Source of the DNA: Stutzerimonas xanthomarina DSM 18231
GTDB lineage: Bacteria; Pseudomonadota; Gammaproteobacteria; Pseudomonadales; Pseudomonadaceae
DNA: 64,000 nucleotides
Direction of reading: 5' to 3'
Assembly (NCBI RefSeq): GCF_900129835.1
Contig: NZ_FQXA01000005.1
Span: forward strand, 62,001-126,000
Below the pieces are notes generated by a model. It ran no database searches, was not told the DNA's origin, and saw nothing but the letters and a program-made list of their open reading frames with translations. Below, piece after piece: positions 54,449 to 62,890 of this stretch. Both the position numbers and the translations under genes were made by a program. Each line of letters starts with the position of its first letter. Position 1 is the first letter of the stretch.

Positions 54449-55204
54449 ATGAACTGGACATGGTTCCACAAGCTGGGTTCGCCTAAATGGTTTTATGGCA
54501 TCAGTGGTCGTTGGCTGCCATGGTTGGCCTGGGCCGCATTGCTGCTGGTTGGAGTCGGAGTGGTCTGGGGTTTGGCCTTTGCACCTCAGGATTACCAACA
54601 GGGCAATAGCTTCCGGATCATCTATATCCACGTTCCGGCAGCGTTTCTGGCGCAGTCCATCTATGTGATGCTAGCGGTGGCAGGGCTGGTTGGGCTGGTG
54701 TGGAAGATGAAGCTGGCCGATGTCGCACTGCAGCAAGCTGCGCCCATCGGTGCCTGGATGACCTTCATTGCGTTGGTCACCGGTGCGGTGTGGGGCAAGC
54801 CCACCTGGGGCGCCTGGTGGGTGTGGGATGCACGTCTGACGTCGATGCTGATCCTGCTGTTTCTGTATTTCGGCATCATTGCCTTGGGCCAGGCCATTAC
54901 CAATCGCGACAGTGCAGCCAAGGCTTGTGCCGTGCTTTCAATCGTCGGGGTGGTGAATATCCCGATCATCAAATATTCGGTCGAGTGGTGGAACACCCTT
55001 CACCAGCCGGCCACCTTCACCGTGACGGAAAAGCCGGCCATGCCGCTGGAAATGTGGCTGCCCCTGCTGATCATGGTGCTGGGGTTCTACTGTTTCTTTA
55101 CGCTGGTTCTGCTGATGCGCATGCGCCTTGAGGTGCTACGTCGCGAGTCGAGAAGCAGTTGGGTCAAAGCGGAAGTGAAAGAACTGGTGGGTAAAGCATC
55201 ATGA
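54449..55204 (+). CDS. ccmC: Heme-handling protein CcmC
   Basis: 251 residues, six transmembrane helices. Tryptophan-rich heme motif [18 protein letters not shown] and flanking His residues ([16 protein letters not shown]). Loads heme onto CcmE. Overlaps ccmD by 4 bp. Confidence 0.97.
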   Translation: MNWTWFHKLGSPKWFYGISGRWLPWLAWAALLLVGVGVVWGLAFAPQDYQQGNSFRIIYIHVPAAFLAQSIYVMLAVAGLVGLVWKMKLADVALQQAAPIGAWMTFIALVTGAVWGKPTWGAWWVWDARLTSMLILLFLYFGIIALGQAITNRDSAAKACAVLSIVGVVNIPIIKYSVEWWNTLHQPATFTVTEKPAMPLEMWLPLLIMVLGFYCFFTLVLLMRMRLEVLRRESRSSWVKAEVKELVGKAS

Positions 55205-55377
55205 ATTTCTCGTCATTTTCGGATTTCATCGGCATGGGTAACCATGGCCTGTACGTCTGGACGTCCTACGGCATCAGCCTGGCGGTTCTGATTCTCAACG
55301 TGGCGCTGCCGATGATGGCGCGTCGGCGTTATTTGCAAGATGAGGCGCGTCGTTTGCGCCGGGAGGAAATGAAGTGA
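55201..55377 (+). CDS. ccmD: Heme exporter protein CcmD
   Basis: 58 residues. One transmembrane helix ([20 protein letters not shown]) and a strongly basic cytoplasmic tail ([18 protein letters not shown]). Helps form the CcmCDE complex and release CcmE. It overlaps its neighbours on both sides by 4 bp (ATGA, GTGA). Confidence 0.93.
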   Translation: MNFSSFSDFIGMGNHGLYVWTSYGISLAVLILNVALPMMARRRYLQDEARRLRREEMK

Positions 55378-55841
55378 ATCCTGTGCGCAAGAAGCGTCTG
55401 TTCATCATTCTGGCCATTCTGGCTGGCGTCGGTGTCGCGGTAACGCTGGCACTCTCCGCGCTGAAAGAGAACATCAACCTCTTCTACACACCGACGCAGA
55501 TTGCCGCAGGCGAAGCGCCTGAAGGCACGCGAATTCGCGCTGGCGGCATGGTCGAAGAGGGTTCGGTTCAGCGCAGCAACGATTCCCTGACGGTGACCTT
55601 TCGAGTCACCGACTATGCAGAAGCGGTCACTATCCAGTATCAGGGAATCCTGCCTGATCTGTTTCGTGAAGGGCAGGGCATCGTTGCCTTGGGCCGCATG
55701 AACGCTGATGGCGTCCTGGTTGCTGATGAAGTGCTGGCCAAGCATGACGAGAACTACATGCCGCCTGAGGTCACCGCAGCGCTGGAGAAAAGTGGCAAAA
55801 GCAAGCCTTACAGCGATAGCGCGCAGGGGGATACTAAATGA
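55374..55841 (+). CDS. ccmE: Heme chaperone CcmE
   Basis: 155 residues from a GTG that overlaps the ccmD stop. One N-terminal transmembrane helix anchors a periplasmic OB-fold domain; the heme-binding His sits in [14 protein letters not shown]. Carries heme from CcmC to CcmF. Confidence 0.97.
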   Translation: MNPVRKKRLFIILAILAGVGVAVTLALSALKENINLFYTPTQIAAGEAPEGTRIRAGGMVEEGSVQRSNDSLTVTFRVTDYAEAVTIQYQGILPDLFREGQGIVALGRMNADGVLVADEVLAKHDENYMPPEVTAALEKSGKSKPYSDSAQGDTK

Positions 55842-57811
55842 TTCCTGAGCTTGGTCACCTGGCAATGATTCTGGCGCTGTGCCTCGCCGTGGTGCAGGGC
55901 ACGCTCCCGCTGATCGGGGCCTGGCGGGGCGACAGTCAGTGGATGGGGCTGGCGCAACCGGCTGCCTGGGGGCAGTTTTCCTTTTTGGCGTTTTCTTTCG
56001 CCTGCCTCACCTATGCCTTCATGATGGATGATTTCTCCGTTGCTTATGTGGCGCAGAACTCCAACAGCGCGTTGCCCTGGTACTACAAGTTCAGCGCCGT
56101 ATGGGGTGCACACGAAGGCTCGCTGCTGCTGTGGGCGTTCATCCTGGCTGGCTGGACCTTTGCCGTATCGATCTTCTCGCGACAGTTACCCGAGGACATG
56201 CTGGCGCGGGTGTTGGGTGTGATGGGGCTGATCAGCATTGGCTTCTTGTTGTTCCTGATTGTCACGTCCAACCCCTTCGAGCGGCTGCTGCCGCAAGCGC
56301 CGATGGATGGGCGAGATCTCAACCCGCTGCTTCAGGACTTCGGTCTGGTGGTGCATCCCCCCATGCTTTATATGGGGTATGTCGGTTTTTCAGTTGCCTT
56401 TGCGTTCGCCATTGCCGCCTTGCTGGGTGGCCGCCTGGACGCGGCCTGGGCGCGCTGGTCGCGTCCTTGGACGCTGATCGCCTGGGCGTTCCTGGGTACG
56501 GGTATCGCGCTGGGTTCGTGGTGGGCCTATTACGAACTGGGCTGGGGCGGCTGGTGGTTCTGGGACCCGGTAGAGAACGCCTCGTTCATGCCCTGGTTGG
56601 TGGGTACCGCTTTGATCCACTCGCTGGCGGTGACGGAAAAGCGTGGCGTATTCAAGAGCTGGACCGTACTGCTGGCAATCGCTGCCTTTTCGCTCAGCCT
56701 GCTGGGAACGTTTCTGGTTCGTTCCGGGGTGCTCACTTCGGTACACGCCTTTGCGACCGACCCAGCGCGCGGCGTCTTTATCCTGGCGTTCCTGCTGGTG
56801 GTAATCGGTGGTTCGCTCACTCTGTTCGCGCTGCGTGCGCCGGTGGTGAAGAGTCAGATCGGCTTTGGCTTGTGGTCACGTGAAACGCTACTGCTGGTTA
56901 ATAATCTGCTGTTGGTCGTTGCTACCTCGATGATTCTGCTGGGTACTTTGTATCCCTTGCTGCTCGACGCCATGTCCGACACCAAACTGTCGGTCGGTCC
57001 GCCATATTTCAACGCGATGTTCCTGCCTCTGGTTGGCGCTCTGATGATTGCGCTCGGCGTGGGCGTACTGGTGCGTTGGAAAAGCACACCGGTTAAATGG
57101 CTGATCGGCATGCTGATGCCCGTGCTGATAACCAGTGCGGTCCTGGGCGGCCTGGGGTCGATGCTGTTTGGTGATTTCCATTGGGCGGTTCTGGCGGTCT
57201 GCCTTCTCGCCGGCTGGGTGGTAAGTGCTGGAGTGCGTGACATCCTCGATAAGACTCGTCACAAGGGTCTGTTGAAAGGTTTGCGAAGCCTGGCGCCGAG
57301 CTATTGGGGTATGCAGCTGGCGCACTTCGGTCTGGTGGTCTGCGCGCTGGGCGTGGTGCTGACGAGCCAGCAGAGCGACGAGCGTGACCTGCGCCTGGCT
57401 CCGGGGGAGTCGCTGCAGTTGGGCGGTTACAGCTTCGTGTTCGACGGGGCCAAACATTTCGAAGGGCCAAACTTCACCTCAGATAAAGGCACCATTCGCG
57501 TCTTTGAAGGCGACAAACAGGTCGCGACGCTGCATCCAGAGAAGCGTCTGTACACCGTGCAACAAATGCCAATGACCGAGGCAGGAATCGACGCAGGTTT
57601 CACCCGTGATCTCTACGTGGCGTTGGGTGAGCCGCTGGAGAACGGCGCCTGGGCCGTCCGGGTGCATATCAAGCCGTTCGTTCGCTGGATCTGGTTGGGT
57701 GCTCTGATGATGTCGTTGGGTGGCGTGCTGTCGGTGAGTGACAAACGTTATCGGGTGAAAGTCAGGACCCGTGTTCGTGAGGCGCTCGGTTTGGCCCAGC
57801 AAGGAGCCTGA
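55838..57811 (+). CDS. ccmF: Cytochrome c heme lyase subunit CcmF
   Basis: 657 residues with about 15 transmembrane helices. WWD motif [20 protein letters not shown], and conserved His residues in [10 protein letters not shown] and [12 protein letters not shown]. Ligates heme to apocytochrome with CcmH and CcmI. Overlaps ccmE by 4 bp. Confidence 0.98.
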   Translation: MIPELGHLAMILALCLAVVQGTLPLIGAWRGDSQWMGLAQPAAWGQFSFLAFSFACLTYAFMMDDFSVAYVAQNSNSALPWYYKFSAVWGAHEGSLLLWAFILAGWTFAVSIFSRQLPEDMLARVLGVMGLISIGFLLFLIVTSNPFERLLPQAPMDGRDLNPLLQDFGLVVHPPMLYMGYVGFSVAFAFAIAALLGGRLDAAWARWSRPWTLIAWAFLGTGIALGSWWAYYELGWGGWWFWDPVENASFMPWLVGTALIHSLAVTEKRGVFKSWTVLLAIAAFSLSLLGTFLVRSGVLTSVHAFATDPARGVFILAFLLVVIGGSLTLFALRAPVVKSQIGFGLWSRETLLLVNNLLLVVATSMILLGTLYPLLLDAMSDTKLSVGPPYFNAMFLPLVGALMIALGVGVLVRWKSTPVKWLIGMLMPVLITSAVLGGLGSMLFGDFHWAVLAVCLLAGWVVSAGVRDILDKTRHKGLLKGLRSLAPSYWGMQLAHFGLVVCALGVVLTSQQSDERDLRLAPGESLQLGGYSFVFDGAKHFEGPNFTSDKGTIRVFEGDKQVATLHPEKRLYTVQQMPMTEAGIDAGFTRDLYVALGEPLENGAWAVRVHIKPFVRWIWLGALMMSLGGVLSVSDKRYRVKVRTRVREALGLAQQGA

Positions 57812-57812
57812 T

Positions 57813-58343
57813 ATGAAGAGATTATTGATGTTGCTGCCGCTGGCAATCTTCCTGCTGGTCGCTGTGTTTCTTTATCGAGGTCTGTTTCTGGACCCTACCG
57901 AGCTCCCATCGGCTCTGATTGGCAAGCCGTTGCCTTCGTTCTCGCTGCCCTCGGTCGAGGACCCGCAGCGGGTAATTACTGCCGGGGACATCAAGGGCAA
58001 ACCAGCCTTGGTAAACGTCTGGGCGACTTGGTGCGTTGCCTGCAAGGTCGAGCATCCTGTTCTGAACAAGCTTGCCGAGCAGGGCGTGGTCATCCATGGC
58101 GTCAATTACAAGGATGAGAACGCATCGGCTCAAAAATGGCTGCGCGACTTCCACGATCCCTACCAGCTGAATATTCGCGACGAGGAGGGCACTTTGGGGC
58201 TGGACCTGGGTGTGTACGGTGCGCCTGAAACCTTCCTAGTCGACAAGCAGGGCATCATTCGTCACAAGTATGTTGGCGTCATCGACGAGCGCGTCTGGCG
58301 TGAACAGCTTGCGGCGCTTTATCAGCAACTGGTGGACGAATGA
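57813..58343 (+). CDS. ccmG: Thioredoxin-like protein CcmG (DsbE)
   Basis: 176 residues from ATG 57813 with AAGGAG upstream. Membrane anchor (LLPLAIFLLVAVFLYRG), then a thioredoxin fold with active site WATWCVACKVEHPVL. Reduces the apocytochrome CxxCH cysteines via CcmH. Overlaps ccmH by 4 bp. Confidence 0.96.
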   Translation: MKRLLMLLPLAIFLLVAVFLYRGLFLDPTELPSALIGKPLPSFSLPSVEDPQRVITAGDIKGKPALVNVWATWCVACKVEHPVLNKLAEQGVVIHGVNYKDENASAQKWLRDFHDPYQLNIRDEEGTLGLDLGVYGAPETFLVDKQGIIRHKYVGVIDERVWREQLAALYQQLVDE

Positions 58344-58813
58344 AACAGCTAATCCACGGGCTTGTGCTGACGCTGTGTCTGCTGGGCAGCGCGTCGGCAG
58401 CGATTGATGCCTACGAGTTCAAAGACGAGGCCGAACGCGAGCGCTATCGCACGTTGGTGGAAGAGTTGCGCTGCCCGAAGTGCCAGAACCAGAACATCGC
58501 CGACTCCAACGCGCCGATCGCGATGGACCTGCGCCGGGAAATCTTCCGGATGCTGGAAGAGGGACAGAGCAACGAGCAGATTGTCGATTACCTGGTTGCC
58601 CGTTACGGCGACTTTGTCCGTTATAAGCCGCCGGTCAATTCCAAGACGCTCGTACTCTGGTATGGGCCAGCTGCGCTATTGGTGATTGGCTTCGGCGTGT
58701 TGGCATTCATTCTGGTGCGCCGTCGTCGCGGAGCTGGCGGGCCGGTATCGAACACACTTTCCGAGGCCGAGCGCGCGCGCCTTGCCACGTTGTTGGATAA
58801 AAAAGAACCATGA
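58340..58813 (+). CDS. ccmH: Cytochrome c maturation protein CcmH
   Basis: 157 residues. Signal peptide, three-helix domain with redox motif LRCPKCQNQNIADSNAPIA, and one C-terminal transmembrane helix (ALLVIGFGVLAFILVRRR). This is the short form (CcmL-like); the TPR part is a separate gene, ccmI, next. Confidence 0.97.
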   Translation: MKQLIHGLVLTLCLLGSASAAIDAYEFKDEAERERYRTLVEELRCPKCQNQNIADSNAPIAMDLRREIFRMLEEGQSNEQIVDYLVARYGDFVRYKPPVNSKTLVLWYGPAALLVIGFGVLAFILVRRRRGAGGPVSNTLSEAERARLATLLDKKEP

Positions 58814-60027
58814 TTGATTTTTGGATAGGCGCAGGCCTGTTATTGCTGGCTGCCTTGGCGTTCCTGCTGCTGCCGTTACTGCGGGGGCGTGGTGTACAGG
58901 CGGAAGAGGATCGGACAGCGCTGAATGTTGCGCTTTACCAGGAGCGGCTCGGCGAACTGGCAACGCAACAGGCGGCTGGGACCCTTGAGCCTGAGCAGTT
59001 CGAGGCCGGGCGCGCCGATGCGGCTCGAGAGCTGCTAGACGACACCGAAGGCAGCACCAGCCGTCGCAGCAACCACCTGGGTCTTGCTGTGCCGCTGATA
59101 GCAGCGATTCTTATGCCATTACTCGGATATGGCCTTTACCTACACTGGGGCGCGAGCGACAAACTTCAGTTGGCGAGGGAGTTCACCGAGCAGCCGGCAA
59201 CGATGGAAGAAATGGTTGGAAGGCTCGAGCGGGCTGTGAAAGCTCAACCCGAGTCCGCCGAGGCGTGGTATTTCCTCGCTAAGACTTATATGAGCCGGGA
59301 GCGCCCCGCGGATGCCGCCGCCGCTTACCAGCAGGTCGTCAAACTGGCAGGGCGCCAACCGGAGCTTCTGGGACAGTTGGCACAGGCGCTGTATTTCGCC
59401 GGTGACCGTAAGTGGTCCGAGCAGCTGCAACAGCTAACTGACGAAGCCTTACGCGGTGATCCCGACGAGGTGACAAGCCTCGGGCTGTTGGGTATTGCAG
59501 CCTACGAAGAAGAACGGTTTGCGGATGCGATAGCGTTTTGGGAGCGGTTGGTTTCAACGCTGGCTGCTGAAGATCCTTCCCGTGAAGCCATTCAGGGCGG
59601 TATCGCTCGTGCGCGCGAGCAGCTCGGCGAGCCGGCCTCGGCCAGCGTGGCCGAACCGGCGGGCGAGATGATTGCCGAAACGGGAGCGGGACTGACAGTC
59701 GAAGTGCAACTGGCTGCCGAGATGGTCGACAAGGTTCGTCCGTCCGATGCCGTGTTCGTCTTCGCACGTGCTTTGTCTGGCCCGCCGATGCCGTTGGCTG
59801 TGAAGCGTCTGACCGTTGCGGATTTGCCTGCGACTGTCAATTTGAGTGACGCCGATGCAATGACTCCACAGCTTCGGTTGTCCAATTTCGACCAAGTCAG
59901 ATTGTTCGCCCGTATATCCAAGGATGGGGACGCTACTCGCGGTGAGTGGCAAGGCAGTAGCGAGCCGTTGGCAACGAGGGACTCGGATGGGATCACGCTG
60001 ACTATTGACCAACCAGTAACACCCTGA
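58810..60027 (+). CDS. ccmI: Cytochrome c maturation TPR protein CcmI
   Basis: 405 residues. Two N-terminal transmembrane helices (near residues 4-22 and 95-115), then TPR repeats (SAEAWYFLAKTYMSRERPADAAAAYQQVVK) that hold apocytochrome, and a C-terminal beta domain (VFVFARALSGPPMPLAVKRL). Last gene of the ccm operon; no clear terminator follows. Confidence 0.94.
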   Translation: MIDFWIGAGLLLLAALAFLLLPLLRGRGVQAEEDRTALNVALYQERLGELATQQAAGTLEPEQFEAGRADAARELLDDTEGSTSRRSNHLGLAVPLIAAILMPLLGYGLYLHWGASDKLQLAREFTEQPATMEEMVGRLERAVKAQPESAEAWYFLAKTYMSRERPADAAAAYQQVVKLAGRQPELLGQLAQALYFAGDRKWSEQLQQLTDEALRGDPDEVTSLGLLGIAAYEEERFADAIAFWERLVSTLAAEDPSREAIQGGIARAREQLGEPASASVAEPAGEMIAETGAGLTVEVQLAAEMVDKVRPSDAVFVFARALSGPPMPLAVKRLTVADLPATVNLSDADAMTPQLRLSNFDQVRLFARISKDGDATRGEWQGSSEPLATRDSDGITLTIDQPVTP

Positions 60028-60050
60028 TCGTAAGGGTTTGGGAGCGACTG

Positions 60051-60485
60051 ATGATGCTGGCGGAGCGGGTGTCAAAAAGGCTTCAGCGCCTGGCGAGAGC
60101 CGGCGCAGTAGTAACGTTGGGGTTGTTGCTAGGAGCCTGTGCAGGCAATCCGTATCAGACGTCGGAGCCGACGCATGACCCGGCGCCGCCCATGGCGGAA
60201 CCGCCTCGCGGGCCTGTTACGACGCCTCCGCCGGTACGTACCCCACCGGCACCTCGCCCACCCGCTACTCAGAAAAGCCATCCTCGCTATGCGCCGCCGC
60301 CTCATGCCGCTGCGCATTGGGACAACCGTCTGGGCGTCTACGTTGTGGAAGGGCAGGACCTGTTCTATCGCGAGCGTCTGTACTACCGCTGGGATGGTGA
60401 CTGGTATTGCGCCGGGCGGCCCGGTGGTCCCTGGGAGCCTGTTGCGCCACCCAGTGTTCCGACGGGGCTTCGCAGCCTGCACTGA
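60051..60485 (+). CDS. Proline-rich lipoprotein, hypothetical
   Basis: 144 residues. Signal with lipobox LLLGAC (near residue 29). A Pro-rich stretch (about 35-85) is followed by a short conserved-looking end LGVYVVEGQDLFYRERLYYR with several Tyr/Trp. GGAG precedes ATG 60051; ATG 60054 is also possible. Lies at the junction of ccm and the fliT-fleQ block. Function unknown. Confidence 0.75.
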   Translation: MMLAERVSKRLQRLARAGAVVTLGLLLGACAGNPYQTSEPTHDPAPPMAEPPRGPVTTPPPVRTPPAPRPPATQKSHPRYAPPPHAAAHWDNRLGVYVVEGQDLFYRERLYYRWDGDWYCAGRPGGPWEPVAPPSVPTGLRSLH

Positions 60486-60510
60486 CTCACCGTATTTTCC
60501 GCAATGGCAT

Positions 60511-60537
60511 TAAAGGCGACGTGAAGGTTGCCGATAA
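60511..60537 (+). promoter_or_regulatory. Sigma-28 (FliA) promoter of fliT
   Basis: TAAA-N15-GCCGATAA, an exact match to the flagellar sigma-28 consensus. Predicted start near 60545, about 65 bp before the fliT ATG. Confidence 0.85.
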
Positions 60538-60611
60538 AGGATCAGGCGTCGCGAACCATGCGGCAGGCGGCGCCGGTTCGGCCTTGTCACCAGTTCATTC
60601 GGAGCGGATCC

Positions 60612-60908
60612 ATGAGTGCAGCAGTCAAACGTCTTGAGGAAACCGGCAACGCTTTGCGTGACGCCATGGCACAGCAGGACTGGACAGCGATCAGCGTGCT
60701 GGACCTGCAATGCCGTCAAGTCGTCGAGGCTGCAATGGTAGAACCTCGTGAGGACGAATCAGCAATCCGGCAGCGTCTGCAGGAACTGGTGAGCCTCTAC
60801 CATGAACTGGTCACCACCTGTCAGAGCGAGAAGCAGCGTGTGGCAGGGGAGCTGATTCAGCTCAACCAATCTCAGCAAGGCGCTAACGTCTACAAGTTAT
60901 TTGGTTGA
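60612..60908 (+). CDS. fliT: FliT-like flagellar chaperone
   Basis: 98 residues from ATG 60612, in an open frame that starts 84 bp earlier. Entirely helical, with KRLEETGNALRDAMAQQDWT at the start and LVSLYHELVTTCQSEKQRVA in the middle, like the small proteins (FliT/FleP) encoded just before fleQ in Pseudomonas. Expected to bind the cap protein FliD or export parts. fliS, fliD and fliC, its usual upstream neighbours, are absent; it has its own sigma-28 promoter instead. Confidence 0.78.
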   Translation: MSAAVKRLEETGNALRDAMAQQDWTAISVLDLQCRQVVEAAMVEPREDESAIRQRLQELVSLYHELVTTCQSEKQRVAGELIQLNQSQQGANVYKLFG

Positions 60909-61192
60909 AGATCCAATATACAAGCGCGACCATTGGTCGCTCTTGTAGTTGGCGTGAGCAGGCGGTGTTTACGAGACGTCGAACCGTCGGAAGCTTTAAC
61001 GAGCCCTTACCTCAGCAACATCGTTTTTCGCCGTGCAGTGAGCCTTTCCACCGAAATCTGACGTTTGTTGCCCCTATCTCCCAGGCCGCCGCAGACGAGC
61101 CAAATCCTGCCAGATATCTCCCGATTCGTTGTTTGCGAATTGCTCTAAGTCAATACCAAAATGCATTACTTGCTATTTTGTCGTTTAATCAC

Positions 61193-61206
61193 GTCATAAA
61201 TTTGAC
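61193..61206. promoter_or_regulatory. Candidate FleQ box at the fleQ promoter
   Basis: GTCATAAATTTGAC is a GTCA-N6-TGAC palindrome that resembles the FleQ consensus GTCAnTAAAtTGAC, differing at two inner positions. It overlaps the proposed -35 at 61202-61207, a position that would repress. Confidence 0.5.
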
Positions 61207-61230
61207 TCAGACTGATTTTTTTAATTAACT
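61202..61230 (+). promoter_or_regulatory. Candidate sigma-70 promoter of fleQ
   Basis: TTGACT, 17-bp spacer, TTAACT. The -35 is good, the -10 weak. The start would be near 61237, about 74 bp before the ATG. Confidence 0.35.
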
Positions 61231-61310
61231 AGACGCTATCTGCCGATGACGCTGCCGTTCTGCCGAGGACGTGCGCGGGCTTCTTTTCAGCCTCTAGAGC
61301 TATAAACAAG

Positions 61311-62780
61311 ATGTGGCGTGAAACCAAAATTTTGTTGATAGACGACGATCAGGATCGTCGCCGGGATCTGACGGTCATTCTGAACTTTCTCAGCGAAGAT
61401 CATTTGTCATGCGTCAGCAGCGAATGGCAGGCTACGGTCGATTCACTGGAATCAAGCCGCAACGTCCTCGGGGTGATGCTTGGCGATGTTTCAGCGAAGG
61501 GCGGCGCCGTTGAGTTGCTCAAACAGATCAGCAAGTGGGACGAAAATCTGCCGCTGTTGTTGATTGGCGAACCGGTGCCAGCCGAATGGCCAGATGAGAT
61601 TCGCCAGCGCGTGCTGACCAGCCTGGAAATGCCGCCGAGCTACAACAAGCTGCTCGATTCCCTTCACCGGGCCCAGATCTACCGGGAAATGAACGATAAG
61701 GCCAAGGCACGCGGGCGACAGCGTGAGCCTAATCTGTTTCGCAGCCTGGTGGGTACCAGTCGTGCAGTTCAGCACGTACGCCAGATGATGCAGCAAGTTG
61801 CCGACACCGAAGCGAGTGTATTGATCCTAGGTGAATCGGGAACCGGTAAGGAAGTTGTTGCACGCAACCTGCATTACCATTCCAAGCGCCGTAAAGGTCC
61901 TTTCGTTCCCGTCAATTGCGGGGCGATTCCGGCGGAGTTGCTGGAAAGCGAGCTGTTCGGTCATGAAAAGGGTGCGTTTACCGGCGCGATCACTTCGCGT
62001 GCCGGTCGTTTCGAATTGGCTGAAGGTGGCACGCTGTTCCTCGACGAGATCGGCGACATGCCGCTGCCTATGCAGGTAAAGCTGCTGCGCGTCCTGCAGG
62101 AGCGCACCTTCGAACGGGTGGGTAGCAACCGTACGCAGAATGCCGATGTACGCATCATCGCCGCGACGCACAAAGATCTGGAGAAGATGATCTTGGACGG
62201 TAGCTTCCGCGAGGACCTGTATTACCGGCTTAACGTTTTCCCGATCGAAATGGCCCCGCTGCGCGAGCGTATCGAGGATATTCCGCTGCTGATGAACGAG
62301 CTCATCTCGCGCATGGAGCACGAAAAGCGAGGCTCCATCCGTTTCAATTCGGCTGCGATCATGTCCCTCTGTCGCCACGATTGGCCCGGTAACGTAAGGG
62401 AGCTGGCCAACCTCGTTGAACGAATGGCCATCATGCATCCGTATGGCGTGATCGGCGTTATGGAACTGCCGAAGAAATTCCGCCATGTCGATGATGACGA
62501 CGAGCAATATGCAACCAACCTGCACGACGAGATGGAAGAACGCGCTGCGATAAACGCGCCCATCATCGCCACGGACGCGCACGCCATGCTTCCCGTGGAA
62601 GGCCTTGATCTGAAGGATTACCTGGGCAATCTGGAGCAAGGGCTCATCCAGCAGGCACTCGAAGATGCAGGCGGCGTCGTTGCACGGGCCGCGGAGCGGC
62701 TGCGGGTGCGGCGGACTACGTTGGTAGAGAAAATGCGTAAATACGGGATGAACCGTCGCGAAGACGATCTCGACGAGTGA
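61311..62780 (+). CDS. fleQ: Flagellar master regulator FleQ
   Basis: 489 residues. RpoN-dependent activator and c-di-GMP receptor at the top of the flagellar hierarchy. N-terminal receiver-like domain ([14 protein letters not shown]) with Asp59 in [13 protein letters not shown]+ domain with Walker [15 protein letters not shown] loop, Walker [13 protein letters not shown], and the c-di-GMP motif LFRS plus [10 protein letters not shown]. Fis-type HTH at the C-terminus ([20 protein letters not shown]). fleS follows after 110 bp. Confidence 0.98.
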   Translation: MWRETKILLIDDDQDRRRDLTVILNFLSEDHLSCVSSEWQATVDSLESSRNVLGVMLGDVSAKGGAVELLKQISKWDENLPLLLIGEPVPAEWPDEIRQRVLTSLEMPPSYNKLLDSLHRAQIYREMNDKAKARGRQREPNLFRSLVGTSRAVQHVRQMMQQVADTEASVLILGESGTGKEVVARNLHYHSKRRKGPFVPVNCGAIPAELLESELFGHEKGAFTGAITSRAGRFELAEGGTLFLDEIGDMPLPMQVKLLRVLQERTFERVGSNRTQNADVRIIAATHKDLEKMILDGSFREDLYYRLNVFPIEMAPLRERIEDIPLLMNELISRMEHEKRGSIRFNSAAIMSLCRHDWPGNVRELANLVERMAIMHPYGVIGVMELPKKFRHVDDDDEQYATNLHDEMEERAAINAPIIATDAHAMLPVEGLDLKDYLGNLEQGLIQQALEDAGGVVARAAERLRVRRTTLVEKMRKYGMNRREDDLDE

Positions 62781-62788
62781 CTCGTTAT

Positions 62789-62816
62789 GCTACGCCGCTG
62801 CTCCCTGCGGCGTAGC
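62789..62816 (+). terminator. Hairpin after fleQ
   Basis: GCTACGCCGC and GCGGCGTAGC form a perfect 10-bp stem with an 8-nt loop, 9 bp after the fleQ stop. Only CCTT follows, so it may be a weak terminator or an RNA-stability hairpin before the fleS promoter. Confidence 0.5.
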
Positions 62817-62836
62817 CCTTCTGGATCTGTTATCAC

Positions 62837-62852
62837 GGGCATGATCCTTGCT
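62837..62852 (+). promoter_or_regulatory. Sigma-54 promoter of fleS
   Basis: GGGCAT-N5-TTGCT with GG-N10-GC spacing. Predicted start near 62863, about 28 bp before the fleS start. TTTTTGAC at 62875-62882 (about +13 to +20) is the inverse of the GTCAAA half-site. Confidence 0.8.
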
Positions 62853-62890
62853 GGTTCACAGGTTACCGACCATCTTTTTGACGGATACGT

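Larger units (their letters stand above)
60909..61310 (+). other. 402-bp A+T-rich leader and control region of fleQ
   Basis: No gene is supported here, though a 107-codon frame crosses it. The second half (about 61130-61240) is markedly richer in A+T than the surroundings. It contains a GTCAATA half-site at 61149-61155, the GTCA-N6-TGAC palindrome at 61193 and the candidate promoter at 61202. Confidence 0.6.

Noticed and set aside
60905..61228. 107-codon frame between fliT and fleQ
   Set aside because: No ribosome site, unusual composition, and it crosses the A+T-rich control region; better read as fleQ leader.
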